From the NCBI GenBank assembly GCA_022703115.1, contig JAKLEK010000085.1, positions 1-6,373 of the forward strand: a stretch of DNA of 6,373 nt, given 5' to 3'. Positions 4,902 through 6,373 of the stretch are shown here, piece after piece (positions within the stretch are counted from its first letter, which is position 1; each line of letters starts with the position of its first letter). The notes under the pieces are model-generated. The model searched no databases. It was not told the DNA's origin and worked only from the letters and a program-made list of their open reading frames with translations. Source of the stretch: Elusimicrobiota bacterium (lineage in GTDB: Bacteria; Elusimicrobiota; Elusimicrobia; Elusimicrobiales; UBA9959). The position numbers and the translations under genes were made by a program.

Positions 4902-6373
4902 TCAACTGTCCTGCATCCGCCTGAGGTCCAGGTCGGCATCGCGCAGACGCAGCGCCTCCACCGTGGCCAGACGCTGGAAGAAAACGGCTCCGACGCCCGG
5001 AGCCCTCAGGGAAAGCTCCTTGAACGCCGCCCTGGAGATCACGTAAAGGTCGGTGTCGGCCAGAGCTATCGCGTCGGCCGTTCGGGGGGTCCCGGCCAGA
5101 AAAGCGACTTCACCGAAGAAATCCCCCGCGCCGAAAACGGCCAGGTGGTGCTGGCGGCGCGTCTCCTTCAGCGGCAGGACCACGCGCACGCGGCCCCGGC
5201 GTATCAGGAACAGCTCGTCCCCCGACTGCTTGCGCTGAAAGATAGGCTCCCCGGCGGCGGCCCTCCTTTCCGAGAAAGCGTCCCTGAGCTCCTCCAGCGC
5301 CGAAGGAGGCAGTTCGCGCAGGAAATCTATGCCGGAAAGGTCGAGCGGCTCGCCGTCGGCCTGGCGGCATACCCCGGCCTCCTCCAGAGCGCGGTCCTCG
5401 GCCCATTCGAGCGCTTCGTGCAGGGTCTCGAAAACCAGCCCTCCCCCGCCTTCCCTGGTCAGGCCAAGCTGCCTGAAATAAGCCCCGAGGTCCAGACCGG
5501 TCGGCAGGTTGTGGGGCAGGTGCGAGAACGCAAGGCAGCCGCCGCGTTCGGAAAGAGCCCCGCCTATCTGCTCGAGCATGTGCGCGGCCGTCAGGTCCAC
5601 GGACGTGACCCGGCGCATGTCCAGGATCAGCCTCCTGCACGAGCGCAGGTCCTTCTCTATCTCGGAAAACAGCTGGTCGGCGGTGCCGAAGAAGAGGCTG
5701 CCCTGCAGCTCGATAACAAGGGTCTGCCCGCCTGAAGCCGCCAGCACCGAACGTTCGCGCGCCAGCCGCCTCTGTTTGGAGAATATCTCGGCTCCGGTCG
5801 ATCTGCGCCTTATCACGCTGCTGCGCATCTGTTCCCTTATAAAGAGCAAAATGGAAATGGCCGTCCCTACTCCGGCCGCGGCCAGCAGGTCGGCCATCAG
5901 CGCGGTCCCCGCCACCGAGACGACCACGGCGAATTCCAGCATCGTGTCCTTCTTAAGGGCCAGGCGCAGGCTGCCGCGGTCGATCATCCTGGCCCCGACC
6001 ACCGTAAGCAGCCCGGCCAGCGCGGCGAGGGGAATGCGGCCTATCGCGCCCCCCAGAGCGAGCGCCGCCGCGAGAGCGAAAGCTCCTTCCAGGATGCCGG
6101 CGAAGCGGGTCTTCCCCCCGCTGGCGATGCTGACCATGGTCGCCCCGAGCGTACCGGCCCCGGGCATGCCGCATAAGGCGGCGGAGACCATGTTGCCGGC
6201 CCCCTGCCCCCTGAGCTCCCTGTCCGAATCATGGCGGGAGCGGACCAGAGAATCCGCGACCACGCAGGTCTTCAGCGTGTCTATCGAAAGCAGGACGGAC
6301 AGGGTCAGAGCGGGCACGAGCACTCCCGGGATATCCCGAAAGCCCAGGAGCCCCAGGGCTCTGATATTGGACG
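4902..6373 (-). CDS. SulP/SLC26-type anion transporter with STAS and cyclic-nucleotide-binding domains, N-terminus outside window
   Basis: This is the C-terminal 489 residues of an inner-membrane SulP-family anion transporter (sulfate, bicarbonate or dicarboxylate are possible substrates; the sequence does not say which). The frame is open to the window edge, so the GTG at 6323 is internal, not the start: residues before it (NIRALGLLGF) continue the family pattern. Numbering visible residues, the transporter core has LSIDTLKTCVVADSLVRSRH (24-47 region), ELRGQGAGN (52-60), MPGAGTLGATMV (69-80), then about four hydrophobic segments (near 92-110, 113-130, 144-165, 166-178). A STAS domain follows at about 216-326 with SVDLTAAHML (257-266), and a cNMP-binding domain at about 351-476. 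The latter's phosphate-binding cassette, FGEVAFLAGTPRTA (419-432), keeps the Gly-Glu and Arg needed for cAMP or cGMP. Transport may thus be controlled by a cyclic nucleotide. It is four bases upstream of pabB, suggesting co-transcription. Confidence 0.92.
   Translation of the reverse strand, partial: SNIRALGLLGFRDIPGVLVPALTLSVLLSIDTLKTCVVADSLVRSRHDSDRELRGQGAGNMVSAALCGMPGAGTLGATMVSIASGGKTRFAGILEGAFALAAALALGGAIGRIPLAALAGLLTVVGARMIDRGSLRLALKKDTMLEFAVVVSVAGTALMADLLAAAGVGTAISILLFIREQMRSSVIRRRSTGAEIFSKQRRLARERSVLAASGGQTLVIELQGSLFFGTADQLFSEIEKDLRSCRRLILDMRRVTSVDLTAAHMLEQIGGALSERGGCLAFSHLPHNLPTGLDLGAYFRQLGLTREGGGGLVFETLHEALEWAEDRALEEAGVCRQADGEPLDLSGIDFLRELPPSALEELRDAFSERRAAAGEPIFQRKQSGDELFLIRRGRVRVVLPLKETRRQHHLAVFGAGDFFGEVAFLAGTPRTADAIALADTDLYVISRAAFKELSLRAPGVGAVFFQRLATVEALRLRDADLDLRRMQDS

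Noticed and set aside
3860..4924. Plus-strand open frame of 354 residues opposite pabB
   Set aside because: The composition is low-complexity Arg/Gly-rich, and every motif in the region belongs to pabB on the other strand.
4898..4939. Longer pabB start at 4939
   Set aside because: It lacks a ribosome site, overlaps the transporter gene, and adds 14 residues with no family similarity; the ATG at 4897 fits better.
2138..5503. Shared 14-base string GGTCCAGACCGGTC in pabC and in the transporter gene (near 2138 and 5490)
   Set aside because: Both copies encode a similar Thr-Gly-Leu-Asp stretch in the same codons; this is best explained by codon bias and chance.
6321..6323. GTG at 6323 as the start of the transporter
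   Set aside because: The frame continues upstream to the window edge with typical SulP residues, so this codon is an internal valine.

Overview
The window is a GC-rich (roughly 60% or more) bacterial chromosomal segment, densely packed with genes that all lie on the minus strand, so transcription runs from the high-coordinate end to the low-coordinate end. No RNA gene, insertion sequence, CRISPR array or phage gene is visible. Codon use is GC-rich but keeps many ATA (Ile) and AGG (Arg) codons. Together with the strict packing this suggests a non-model, possibly uncultured, Gram-negative-type lineage. A GC-rich Elusimicrobiota-like genome is one guess, but the sequence cannot settle the phylum.

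In transcription order: (1) 6373-4902 is the C-terminal part of a SulP/SLC26-type anion transporter carrying a cytoplasmic STAS domain and then a cyclic-nucleotide-binding domain; its start lies outside the window. (2) 4897-2107 is a complete pABA branch of folate biosynthesis in the order pabB, pabA, pabC. The pabB/pabA and pabA/pabC junctions are both ATGA overlaps, and pabB begins four bases after the transporter stop. (3) A 107-base gap (2000-2106) holds a possible weak promoter, a short direct repeat and a GC hairpin. (4) 1999-986 is a carbamoyltransferase of the knotted, YgeW-like type. (5) A second 107-base gap (879-985) is dominated by a strong hairpin. (6) 878-1 is a carbamate kinase, cut by the window edge before its C-terminus and carrying extra segments relative to the usual form.

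Two functional modules are visible. The pab module would convert chorismate plus glutamine to 4-amino-4-deoxychorismate (PabB with PabA) and then to p-aminobenzoate and pyruvate (PabC). The carbamoyltransferase plus carbamate kinase would most plausibly work catabolically: phosphorolysis of an N-carbamoyl compound gives carbamoyl phosphate, which the kinase uses to make ATP from ADP, releasing CO2 and ammonia. The carbamoylated substrate is not evident, and no arginine deiminase is in the window.

I did not find an obviously new system. The points most worth a second look are the mosaic carbamoyltransferase and its kinase partner, the insertions in the kinase, the Glu-to-Ser change in PabC, the transporter-STAS-CNBD fusion, and the hairpin between the carbamoyltransferase and the kinase.
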